38,249 nucleotides of DNA, from NCBI GenBank assembly GCA_903957465.1, contig CAJBPJ010000215.1:1-38249 (forward strand). Direction: 5' to 3'. This document shows, piece by piece, positions 8,657-16,940 of this stretch (position 1 is the stretch's first letter; every line of letters starts with the position of its first letter). Origin of the DNA: an uncultured Opitutia bacterium (GTDB taxonomy: Bacteria > Verrucomicrobiota > Verrucomicrobiia > Opitutales > UBA953). A model generated the notes under the pieces. That model was given only the letters and a program-made list of their open reading frames with translations. It ran no database searches and was not told the DNA's origin. The position numbers and the translations under genes are program-made.

Positions 8657-9726
8657 AATGAAGCCTCCCGGCGGACGCCCAAGACAATATCATCAACCAA
8701 ATCATCCCATCGATTGAGCAGGTGCTCGCGCACCAAGGCTTCACGCATCTGCGTGAGTAATTGCGGCTGCGCTATGAGACGTTCAATCGCTGGCAACAAA
8801 CCAGCGAGTTCACTCTCAGGACAAAGCAGCGAAGCACCGACGACTTCACGGGCGCGGGCATTCGCCGTTTGGTGATCATCTGCAGCACGCGGATAAGGAA
8901 CAAGGATTGCGGGCGTGCGACAAGCAGCCAGCTCGGCAAGTGTACCTGCGCCAGCACGACTTACAGCTATATCCGCTGCGGAATATGCAGCCGCCATCCG
9001 ATCGCAGAAAGGCACATAGCGAATCACTACTTCGCCATGCTGCTCACTGCGCTCGCTTCCGTTCGGCCCGGTTAGACAAAGTACATGACACCCTAACTTT
9101 GCTAAAGCAGGTGCGGATACCTCGACCCAACGCGTAAGTGCGTTCGCACCCTGGCTACCTCCAACCACGAGTATAAGTTTACCGGAAGTTGGAAAATGAA
9201 GTTCGCCGCGCGCTTGATCAATCGACAGCGGCTGAATCTCTGCACGGAGAGGAAATCCACCCGACCGTAAATACTTACTGCGTAAACCTGTGGCGGGTGG
9301 CGCATGCACGCTCGTAGCCAATGGCGCTAACCAGCGAATGGCTTTTCCGGCACGCATGTTTGCTTCGTGCAAGTGAACAGGAACGCGCGCCAGCCAACAT
9401 GCAACCGCTGGACCCACGGACATAAATCCACCGAAACAAGCTAGCGCATTGGGCCTAAAGCTCAAAACAACCCACAGTGCATCCAGCAATGCCCACACCA
9501 TTGAGGGCAGAAATAAAATACGGTCGAGTAAACTTGGGCCAAATCCACGTCCACGACCGGCTCGGAACTGAAGGTGCGGGTAGCGCGCAAGCATGCGCGA
9601 ATCGACAGTCTTTCGACTCACCAAAAGTAATGTCTCCACGCCACGTGCATGAAGTTTTTCGGCCAACGCAATACCCGGGGCGAGATGACCACCCGTACCA
9701 CCACATGCCAAAAGGACTCTACTCAT
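8653..9726 (-). CDS. murG: MurG, lipid II-forming GlcNAc transferase
   Basis: GT28 glycosyltransferase (357 aa) that transfers GlcNAc from UDP-GlcNAc to lipid I on the inner face of the cytoplasmic membrane. The N-terminal glycine-rich loop LLACGGTGGHLAPGIALAEKL, the second loop VVGGSQGANALT and the donor-site block SRAGAGTLAELAACRTPAILVPYPRAADDHQTANA are all recognisable. The usual His in PYPHAADDHQ is Arg here. It overlaps ftsW at its start and murC-murB at its end by ATGA. Confidence 0.95.
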   Translation of the reverse strand: MSRVLLACGGTGGHLAPGIALAEKLHARGVETLLLVSRKTVDSRMLARYPHLQFRAGRGRGFGPSLLDRILFLPSMVWALLDALWVVLSFRPNALACFGGFMSVGPAVACWLARVPVHLHEANMRAGKAIRWLAPLATSVHAPPATGLRSKYLRSGGFPLRAEIQPLSIDQARGELHFPTSGKLILVVGGSQGANALTRWVEVSAPALAKLGCHVLCLTGPNGSERSEQHGEVVIRYVPFCDRMAAAYSAADIAVSRAGAGTLAELAACRTPAILVPYPRAADDHQTANARAREVVGASLLCPESELAGLLPAIERLIAQPQLLTQMREALVREHLLNRWDDLVDDIVLGVRREASL

Positions 9727-10937
9727 TGTTGAATAACGGGTTTAACCACTGTTCTTCCTTGGTCGCGCAAAGCATTGAGCATCAAGCCAACTAGCATCCC
9801 AGAAACTACGAGGTTGGTGCCACCGTAACTAATGAAAGGTAATGCGATGCCTTTCGTGGGCAACAAGCCAGTGACGACTAACATGTTAACGAGCGCCTGT
9901 AATGTAAGGAAGAGCGAGCAACCCAGAGCTACGGCGAAACGAAATAGGTCCGTGCACCGACGAAGCTCCCGCATCACAATTAAGAAGATTGCTAAGTAGG
10001 TTAGTGCGACAAGGGCTGTCGCCAGTAAACCCCACTCTTCTCCAATAATCGTAAATACGAAGTCTGTATGCGCTTCGGGAAGATACGCACGCTGTTGCAT
10101 ACCATTGCCAGGACCAACACCCATGATTCCTCCACAAGCAAACGCCAACATCCCTTGGAAAAGCTGGTAGGCTTCATCACCTTGTCGTCCTTCGGGATCC
10201 ATGAACGACATGAAACGACGTAAGCGGTTTTCCCAATTCAACACCAAGAACGTAAATGCCGCACCTGCGATGACGAACGCCGTTGTCAAGTAGGACAAAC
10301 GGGCGCCGCACACAAAGAGCATCGCCGCACCGACCGCACAGCACAAAACAATCGTCCCAAGATCTGGTCCAAGTGCAATGCCTGCGCAGACCAGTAAGAC
10401 AGCACCAACAGGCTCAAGAAATCCTTCTTTTAAATCTCCCCAACCGCGGGGCGTAAACAAATAGGGCTCGCGCGAACTGAAGTGCCAAAAATTGCCACGG
10501 TAAGGCAATGTTCGACGCTGCATCCGAGCGAGTAAGTCAGCCAAAACAATGACCATAGCTATCTTTGCTAGATCAGAGGGCTGTAATCGGAAAAATCCGA
10601 AATCAATCCAGCGCCAAGAACCGTTGACCATTCTTCCGATGCCGGGAGTACGTGCAAGTAACAGCAAAAACATCACTGCACCCAGCACGTACCATCTAAC
10701 TGCACGCAATGCGTCGAGGTCGACGCGCCAAGCAAGCCATCCCATGAATAATGAGATGGGTACGTAAATAAGCTGGCGCGTGACCGCCGCAGTCGGCTCG
10801 CGCAGCGACATCGAGTAGCCCGCACTATACAGTGCGATCAGCCCGAATATCGCTAACGCGGCGACCAAGAAAGGGACGAACAAGGTAGCACGGACGACCC
10901 CTTGGGTCCTGCTACCTTGTTCGGCCTTAAACACCAT
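9723..10937 (-). CDS. ftsW: FtsW, septal peptidoglycan glycosyltransferase (SEDS family)
   Basis: Polytopic membrane protein of 404 aa with about ten hydrophobic segments. SEDS proteins polymerise lipid II into glycan strands together with a class B PBP. The diagnostic block PEAHTDFVFTIIGEEWG contains the essential aspartate of SEDS enzymes; GSWRWIDFGFFRLQPSDLAKI and TGLLPTKGIALPFISYGGTNLV are also typical. Its partner would be the PBP encoded at 16937-18739. FtsW rather than RodA is chosen from the position in the dcw cluster just before murG. It overlaps murG by ATGA and starts 15 nt after the LysM gene. Confidence 0.94.
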   Translation of the reverse strand: MVFKAEQGSRTQGVVRATLFVPFLVAALAIFGLIALYSAGYSMSLREPTAAVTRQLIYVPISLFMGWLAWRVDLDALRAVRWYVLGAVMFLLLLARTPGIGRMVNGSWRWIDFGFFRLQPSDLAKIAMVIVLADLLARMQRRTLPYRGNFWHFSSREPYLFTPRGWGDLKEGFLEPVGAVLLVCAGIALGPDLGTIVLCCAVGAAMLFVCGARLSYLTTAFVIAGAAFTFLVLNWENRLRRFMSFMDPEGRQGDEAYQLFQGMLAFACGGIMGVGPGNGMQQRAYLPEAHTDFVFTIIGEEWGLLATALVALTYLAIFLIVMRELRRCTDLFRFAVALGCSLFLTLQALVNMLVVTGLLPTKGIALPFISYGGTNLVVSGMLVGLMLNALRDQGRTVVKPVIQQ

Positions 10938-10952
10938 ACGCGTTGCTAATAA

Positions 10953-11636
10953 TTAGCGTGTCTGGGTCGGTGCAGCTGGAGCGCCGCCGAAGCCTCCAAA
11001 GCCTCCCGCAGGAGCCGCCAGAGGTGAAGTCGACGCAGCAGGTGCGACGGGCTTCTTCTCTTCGGGTGCAGGTGCCGGAGCCTTTGGCTCTTCGGGTGCA
11101 GCCGCAGGAACGCCACCGAAACCACCAAAGCCACCTGCAGGTGCGGCCAAGGGCGAAGGGCCCGCAGGCGCAGAAGGAGCGGATGAACCTGTCGATTTTG
11201 CAGTTGTCGTTTTGCGAGCTGGCACAGGTGTTGAACCATCAGGAATGACAATCTTTTGGCCGACACGGAGGACTGTATTCTGTTCGATGTTATTCACCGC
11301 ACAAATTGCGTCGATGCTCACACCTTCACGGCGGGCAATGACCCAAAGGGATTCATTGGCGACGACAGTGTGCGTGCCACCTTTACCAACTGACCGAACA
11401 ACAGCGCCCGCAGGCTTACCTGTTACCGACATTGGTTTAGGTACTTCATTCATGCCCCCTAAAGTAGGGGCAGAGGACGACGAGGCAGCGCTTGCGCCGG
11501 CAACGCCGACGTAGGCACCGAGATTGCCGTCTTTCTCGTAGCCGGTAGTGGTTCGGCAGCCATTAACGCCGACAAGTACGGCGATAATTCCGAGGTGCAG
11601 AAGCACAACGGCACTGATGGTGAGCATGGGTCTCAT
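10953..11636 (-). CDS. LysM-domain lipoprotein inside the dcw cluster
   Basis: 227 residues. A hydrophobic N-terminal segment ends in VGVNGC, a weak lipobox with Cys27 as the possible lipidated residue. One LysM domain (about 88-132, from HTVVANESLWVIARREG to VGQKIVIP) should bind GlcNAc-containing glycan. The rest is low-complexity Ala/Pro/Gly/Lys with two near-identical copies of a SPLAAPAGGFGGFGG unit (about 161-175 and 204-218). It lies between murD and ftsW on the same strand, so it is probably co-expressed with septal synthesis genes and may mark or follow septal peptidoglycan; that role is inferred from position. A second ATG at codon 4 is an alternative start. No Shine-Dalgarno is evident. 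Confidence 0.85.
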   Translation of the reverse strand: MRPMLTISAVVLLHLGIIAVLVGVNGCRTTTGYEKDGNLGAYVGVAGASAASSSSAPTLGGMNEVPKPMSVTGKPAGAVVRSVGKGGTHTVVANESLWVIARREGVSIDAICAVNNIEQNTVLRVGQKIVIPDGSTPVPARKTTTAKSTGSSAPSAPAGPSPLAAPAGGFGGFGGVPAAAPEEPKAPAPAPEEKKPVAPAASTSPLAAPAGGFGGFGGAPAAPTQTR

Positions 11637-11683
11637 GGTAGTATGTATTTGGGTTATGTGTGTTTGGTATTCCTGGTGGAAAT

Positions 11684-12961
11684 TTATCGGGATTTCTGAG
11701 CCAAGCCGTGGGCTGCACGCTCAAAGACGAGACCGCGCTCGGCATAGCCGCGGAACATGTCGAAGCTGGAGAAGCCTGGACTCAGTAAAACAACGGTGCG
11801 CTGGGCCACATCGCGGGCGGCCGCAAGTGTCGCTTCCTCGAGCGTTCCATAGACTTTACTGGGACGTCCCAGCTCTTGGAATAAAGCGTGCAGCTCAGGT
11901 CCGGTTTCACCGACTAAGAAAGCAGATTCAATCACGCCCGAGAGTCGCTCAGCAAAACGTCGCATGTCCCCACCCTTCCATTTACCTCCACCAATCCAGC
12001 GAACTGGAGAAGTGAATTCATGGAGAGCAGCGAGCGTTGCGTGGAAATTAGTGCCCTTAGAGTCGTTCCAAAATTCTACCAAGCCAGCTTCGGCTACCTT
12101 GCGTAGACGGTGCGGTGAAAGTCGGAAAATCCGTGCAGCGCCTTCCAGCGTCTCCAACGGAAGTCCGCGCGCCTTCCAGTAAGCGGCCGCCAAAGCCCAG
12201 TTCTCGCGCTGGGGCCAGCTGTCAAACGGCGATCCTACTGGAATTGAATCCGCCACATCTTCGCGGCGGGCGATAATTGTGTCATCCGGAAGGCTAATCC
12301 CAAATGTCTTGGCTGCTTCAGCTACCGAAACACCTACAACCAATGGTCCAGCCGGAAGTAGACGTTCGACAAGTTTATGCTTAGCGCGGAAATATGTTTC
12401 CACGTCACCATGGCGATCCAGGTGATCTTCATCGAAGTTCGACCAAATAACTGCCTCAGGCGAAAAGTGCCGAAGATCTTCAGACTGGAATGAACTGACT
12501 TCAACAATCGGCAACAATCCGGCCACCGATGAATTTAAAGCAACGGCAGTTAACGGCAGCCCAACATTCCCACAGGCAATCGCATTTTGCCCGGCGCGTT
12601 TATGGGCAAAAGCCAAGAAATCAACTAGGGTAGTCTTCCCATTGGTACCCGTCACCGCAACCGCTGGTCCATCCCAGAGCAATGCACCAAAATCCAACTC
12701 CGAAAGGCAGAGACACCCCGCACGACGTGCCGCGAGAAGCCATGGATGGGTTTGTGCAAAACCAGGACTAATGACGACGAGGTCATGGCTGGCAGCTTCC
12801 GTAGCCCCGAAGGTAGCATGCGGACCACGCTCATCATAACTTATCGCTGACTTTCCAGCCGCTTGAAGCGCTTCAGCAATCGCACGCCCGCTCACGCCTG
12901 TACCCAAAATCGCGGCAGGACGATTCAGTCGGCGGAGTAGAATTTCGGGCAACTCAATCAT
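11684..12961 (-). CDS. murD: MurD, UDP-MurNAc-L-Ala--D-Glu ligase
   Basis: Mur ligase of 425 aa adding D-glutamate to UDP-MurNAc-L-Ala in the cytoplasm. Order of motifs: N-terminal nucleotide-binding AAILGTGVSGRAIAEAL, ATP loop AVTGTNGKTTLVDF, EVSSFQSEDL, SNFDEDHLDRHG, the lysine that is carbamylated in Mur ligases (YFRAKHKLVE) and the C-terminal VEFWNDSKGTNFHATLAAL and LLSPGFSSFDMF, the latter a MurD hallmark. Slightly shorter than the 438 aa of E. coli MurD. It starts in an ATGA overlap with mraY; 47 nt separate it from the LysM gene. Confidence 0.96.
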   Translation of the reverse strand: MIELPEILLRRLNRPAAILGTGVSGRAIAEALQAAGKSAISYDERGPHATFGATEAASHDLVVISPGFAQTHPWLLAARRAGCLCLSELDFGALLWDGPAVAVTGTNGKTTLVDFLAFAHKRAGQNAIACGNVGLPLTAVALNSSVAGLLPIVEVSSFQSEDLRHFSPEAVIWSNFDEDHLDRHGDVETYFRAKHKLVERLLPAGPLVVGVSVAEAAKTFGISLPDDTIIARREDVADSIPVGSPFDSWPQRENWALAAAYWKARGLPLETLEGAARIFRLSPHRLRKVAEAGLVEFWNDSKGTNFHATLAALHEFTSPVRWIGGGKWKGGDMRRFAERLSGVIESAFLVGETGPELHALFQELGRPSKVYGTLEEATLAAARDVAQRTVVLLSPGFSSFDMFRGYAERGLVFERAAHGLAQKSR

Positions 12962-14070
12962 CGGACTTTGAGTGAAAGCAAGCCGAGCAGGCCGCAGAGA
13001 AGTGAGAGGATCCAGAAACGGACAACGACCTTGGTCGCCGGCCAGCCAAGTTTCTGGAAGTGGTGATGAATGGGCGTCATCAGGAACAAACGCTTCCCAC
13101 CCGTCGTCTTAAAATAGGCGACCTGAAGGATGACGGAAATTGCTTCGACCACGAAGACGCCACCCGCAATGGCTAAAAGGAATGGTTGATGGATCACACA
13201 CGCAGTCACACCAAGGAAACCGCCAACACCAAGGGCGCCGACATCCCCCATATAAATAGTAGCCGGCGAGGCATTGTGCCAAAGGAAGACTAAAGCACCA
13301 CCCGCCAAGGCACAGCAAACTACACCGAGTTCGCCGGCACCAATGACGTGTCGAAGTTGCAGGTATTCGGCGTGACGAATGTCGCCCACTAAGTAAGCAA
13401 CGACAGCCAGAACCAAGGTTGTCGTGAGTACGCAACCAATCGCCAGTCCATCAAGACCGTCCGTTAAGTTAACGGCGTTCGAGGAACCGACTGCAACAAG
13501 TGAGAAGAAAATGCCCGCCACACAGAGTACGCTCGCCAGTGAAAGACCGAATACCCCTGGGGACCAAATCGGTTGCTTCAGCATAGGCACCCAAATTTCT
13601 GCCATCATCAATTGTCGACTCGTATCCAGTAGCAGCACGCCGAATGCCAATGCCGCTACCACAAATTGAAGTCCTAATTTCCGACGAGCGGAAATACCAT
13701 CGGCACTGCCGTGGCGAATCTTTAGCCAATCATCATACCAGCCGATCGCGCCCATGCCAATGAAGGCAATCAAAGCTGCTATCACGAGTAGATTCCACTT
13801 AACCCAAAGCAGCACTGCAGGCAGCATCGCTGCGGCAATCAACAACCCTCCCATCGTCGGGACCAGTCCTCCTTGCTTGGCGAGCTCACCCATCAGACGC
13901 GCATCGCGCTCGGGCTGACGAAGCTTCGCTAATGCACGCAGAATAGGTCCAGAAAGAGCCAGCCCAATCACGAGTGCCGTGATGAAGGCAAAGATCATTC
14001 GCACCGACAGGTAGTCAAAGAGCCGGAAAGGCCCCCAAAGTTTTTCAAGTTCGGTTAAACGGTAAAGCAT
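12958..14070 (-). CDS. mraY: MraY, phospho-MurNAc-pentapeptide transferase
   Basis: Integral membrane enzyme of 370 aa, about ten membrane segments, that transfers phospho-MurNAc-pentapeptide to undecaprenyl phosphate to give lipid I. Conserved features: the aspartate pair in GWYDDWLKI, the NAVNLTDGLDGLA block, the MGDVGALGVGGFLG loop and the MTPIHHHFQKLGW histidine motif. Starts 1 nt after the murF stop and ends in an ATGA overlap with murD. Confidence 0.97.
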   Translation of the reverse strand: MLYRLTELEKLWGPFRLFDYLSVRMIFAFITALVIGLALSGPILRALAKLRQPERDARLMGELAKQGGLVPTMGGLLIAAAMLPAVLLWVKWNLLVIAALIAFIGMGAIGWYDDWLKIRHGSADGISARRKLGLQFVVAALAFGVLLLDTSRQLMMAEIWVPMLKQPIWSPGVFGLSLASVLCVAGIFFSLVAVGSSNAVNLTDGLDGLAIGCVLTTTLVLAVVAYLVGDIRHAEYLQLRHVIGAGELGVVCCALAGGALVFLWHNASPATIYMGDVGALGVGGFLGVTACVIHQPFLLAIAGGVFVVEAISVILQVAYFKTTGGKRLFLMTPIHHHFQKLGWPATKVVVRFWILSLLCGLLGLLSLKVR

Positions 14071-14071
14071 C

Positions 14072-15430
14072 TCAGTGGAATCCTAAGGTTTTCCGGAGTG
14101 CTTCCGGCAGTGCACGTTCAAGGGCGTGCGCACGACTTCCCTTTAATAGAACAGGCCCACGGTGAGCCTGAATTGCCGCAGCTAACTCTGCGTGATTCGC
14201 GGCAACGCGTCCGGCACAGACCGCAGCGAGCGCAGGGGCATCACCGCCATAAACAATAACGTGGTCGCCTGGGCTAAGCGGCAAAGCGCGACCCGCATCT
14301 TGATGAAGCTGAATAGATTCGGTACCCAATTCGGCCATACCGCCTAAGACAAAGAGGCGCGGGCCTTTTGTTTGACGCACAAAAGTCTGGGCAGCATCGG
14401 CCAATGAAGCCGGGCTCGCATTGTAACAGTCGATATAAAGCGGGTGTCCTGAAAAATCGTGGACCGAGCCTCTTCCCGAAAGTGGCCGCCAAGCAGAAAG
14501 AGCCTTGGCGATGTCGGCAGACTTTGCGCCAGATCGTAAAGCTGCGAGACCAGCTAATGCAGCGTTGTAGCCTTGGCCCTGTGAAATGGGCCCAAGTTCG
14601 ACACTGAATTCACCGAGTTCTGGATCACGAATTTGTAAGCGCCACCCTTGGTTAACCGACTGTAGGCTATAGCGAGCAGTACGGCGTACGCCAACGGGCG
14701 CAGTCTTTCCTTCTTCACAGAGCGCGACGCACTGTCCACGCAGATTATCAAATGCTTTGAATTGAAGTGTCTCTGCTAAAACGAACGCTTCACCGTCTTT
14801 CGAGAGTGCACGGATTAATTCAGACTTCTCCTGAGCAACACCGTCAATGGAGCCACAGCCCTCAAGATGAGCCGCGCGAACATTCGTTACGACGGCAACA
14901 TCTGGACGTAGCACGCGCGCAGAAATCGCGAGTTCACCCGGCTCACTCATGCCGACTTCAATAACGGCTGCATCGTGAAGTGCTGGGTCTGCCTGCAAAA
15001 TGGCCAACGGCACACCTAGAGTGTTATTTAAATTTGCTTGGGTTGCATACGCACGAGCGCCGAGTGCTTGCCGTAGCATTTCCTTCACGGAAGTCTTTCC
15101 AACGCTTCCCGTCACCCCCACAAAAGGCATCTTGAGGGTTGAGCGCCAAGCCGAGGCAACACGTTGTAAGCCAAGAAGCGCATCATCCACCACGAGTTGT
15201 GGTAACGGGTCGACGACCTTGCGTGAAACTAACGCACATGATGCGCCGTGTGTTCGTGCATCATGGAGGAAATCATGTCCGTCGCGACGGACTGTACGCA
15301 GAGCGACAAAAACGTCCCCTGGTGAAAGCACGCGCGTGTCATTACCAAATCCAGTGATGCGGGATGGGGCCTCGCCTACCCATTGTCCCGAAGACCACGA
15401 CGCAAGTAATGTAGAGTCGAAGTTCGGCAT
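14072..15430 (-). CDS. murF: MurF, UDP-MurNAc-tripeptide--D-Ala-D-Ala ligase
   Basis: The ATG at 15430, 1 nt after the murE stop, gives a 452-residue protein beginning MPNFDSTLLASWSSGQW; a longer frame to 15544 would run inside murE and is not needed. It has the N-terminal Mur fold with FGNDTRVLSPGDVFVAL, the ATP loop VGVTGSVGKTSVKEML, NNTLGVPLAIL, EVGMSEPGE and the late IDCYNASPASL and LFVLGGMAELG blocks, all typical of MurF. It adds the D-Ala-D-Ala made by Ddl, encoded further down the same operon, to complete the pentapeptide. Confidence 0.95.
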   Translation of the reverse strand: MPNFDSTLLASWSSGQWVGEAPSRITGFGNDTRVLSPGDVFVALRTVRRDGHDFLHDARTHGASCALVSRKVVDPLPQLVVDDALLGLQRVASAWRSTLKMPFVGVTGSVGKTSVKEMLRQALGARAYATQANLNNTLGVPLAILQADPALHDAAVIEVGMSEPGELAISARVLRPDVAVVTNVRAAHLEGCGSIDGVAQEKSELIRALSKDGEAFVLAETLQFKAFDNLRGQCVALCEEGKTAPVGVRRTARYSLQSVNQGWRLQIRDPELGEFSVELGPISQGQGYNAALAGLAALRSGAKSADIAKALSAWRPLSGRGSVHDFSGHPLYIDCYNASPASLADAAQTFVRQTKGPRLFVLGGMAELGTESIQLHQDAGRALPLSPGDHVIVYGGDAPALAAVCAGRVAANHAELAAAIQAHRGPVLLKGSRAHALERALPEALRKTLGFH

Positions 15431-15431
15431 C

Positions 15432-16940
15432 TTAGGCACGGCGTAATTGAAGGTTACGCAAGACGTCGCGGGCGACCTGGCGGTCGTCAAAGGGCACAAC
15501 AGTTTCTGCAAATTCTTGAGTTGTTTCGTGTCCCTTACCTGCAATCAGGACACAGTCGCCGTTCTTTGCGTCTGCACAGGCACGGGCAATCGCTTCACGT
15601 CGATCCGCAACAAATTCCATAACGCCCGGGGCGCCTGCACCCGGCCGCATGTCATCAAAGATAACTTCCAGTGATTCACGACGTGGGTTATCCGCCGTTG
15701 CCCAAGCACGGTGTGCAAGTTCAGCCACCGCTTGGGTCATCACCAGCCGCTTACCGCGGTCACGATTGCCACCACAACCAAACACGCAAAGTACGCGGCC
15801 TGGCGTAATTGCACGCAGCATGCCGAGCGCATTGCGCAACGCATCATCGGTATGTGCGTAGTCTACAAAGACAGGAAAAACTTGTCCGGCTTCAACCCGT
15901 TCCATGCGCCCTGAAACGCCGGGGAAAGATTCTACCGCCGCAGCGAGTGCGAGTGGATCATGCCCGAGCGCAGCGGCACAGCCGAGGGCACAAAGGATAT
16001 TGGAGACATTATAGGTGCCCGGAAGACGTGAAGTGAAACTGGCGGTACGACCTTTCCAGGTTACCTCAAATGATGCCCCTTCTAAGGTTAACGCGGTCGT
16101 TCTCGCCCGCAAATCACACCCAGCACTCAAGCCAAATGTCAGCACAACGGATGGGGCTGCTAATCGTGCTAATTCAGCGCTCGCCGGGTCATCTGCATTT
16201 AAGACGACCGTGTGCGGACGTACTCCCAGCGATCCATCAAATAGACGCGCTTTGGCTTGTAAGTACCGCGTGAGGTCGCCGTGGTAGTCGATATGGTCGC
16301 GTGTGAGGTTGGTAAATGCAGCGACAGAGAAATGATACCCATGCACACGGTCTTGCTCGAGCGCATGAGAGCTTACTTCTAAACACGCACCGACACAGTT
16401 GGCGTCGACCATTTGCCTAAAGAATATTGCCAAATCTGCGGACTCGGGAGTTGTCTTGTAGGAGGGAATGGAGCGCGCACCTAATTGGTAGCGTACGGTT
16501 CCAATAAGCCCCCAAGACTTATGCTCAGCTTGCTCAAGTAAATGGCGTAACAATGTCGTTACGGTCGTCTTCCCGTTGGTGCCTGTGACGGCGGCTAAAC
16601 GTAGCGCTGTTTCGGGATGCCCATAAAAACGCCGTGAGACTTCGGCTAAAACCTTACGCGGTTCCGCAACTTGTGCCGCATCCGCACCAGGTATGCCCTC
16701 AACCGGGTGTGCAGAAATAATAGCGGCAGCTCCGCGAGCAACCGCTTCATTTACAAATGCATGCCCCTGCGAACGGATACCATCGAGTGCAAAAAAGAGC
16801 GCTCCCGGTACCATGCGTCGACTATCCGTGACAATAGCGGTGATGCGATTATGCCACATTCCAGATCGACCTAAGGTCGGTATGCCTTTGAGAAGCGTCG
16901 TCAGGGACGCGTGCTCCATCGTAGCGTGGGCTGCACTCAT
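15432..16940 (-). CDS. murE: MurE, UDP-MurNAc-tripeptide synthetase (meso-DAP type)
   Basis: Mur ligase of 502 aa. The ATP loop is AVTGTNGKTTVTTLL, the carbamylated-lysine block is YLQAKARLFDG, and the substrate motif TTPESADL is present. The amino-acid specificity loop reads ADNPRRE: the DNPR motif indicates meso-diaminopimelate rather than lysine, so the cell wall is predicted to be DAP-type. VFGCGGNRDRGKR and IAGKGHETTQE near the end are also standard. Start chosen at 16940 because it overlaps the ftsI stop as ATGA; a second Met at codon 8 is possible. Confidence 0.96.
   Translation of the reverse strand: MSAAHATMEHASLTTLLKGIPTLGRSGMWHNRITAIVTDSRRMVPGALFFALDGIRSQGHAFVNEAVARGAAAIISAHPVEGIPGADAAQVAEPRKVLAEVSRRFYGHPETALRLAAVTGTNGKTTVTTLLRHLLEQAEHKSWGLIGTVRYQLGARSIPSYKTTPESADLAIFFRQMVDANCVGACLEVSSHALEQDRVHGYHFSVAAFTNLTRDHIDYHGDLTRYLQAKARLFDGSLGVRPHTVVLNADDPASAELARLAAPSVVLTFGLSAGCDLRARTTALTLEGASFEVTWKGRTASFTSRLPGTYNVSNILCALGCAAALGHDPLALAAAVESFPGVSGRMERVEAGQVFPVFVDYAHTDDALRNALGMLRAITPGRVLCVFGCGGNRDRGKRLVMTQAVAELAHRAWATADNPRRESLEVIFDDMRPGAGAPGVMEFVADRREAIARACADAKNGDCVLIAGKGHETTQEFAETVVPFDDRQVARDVLRNLQLRRA

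Noticed and set aside
15431..15544. Longer N-terminus for MurF (start at 15544)
   Set aside because: Lies entirely inside murE and adds 38 residues without MurF similarity.
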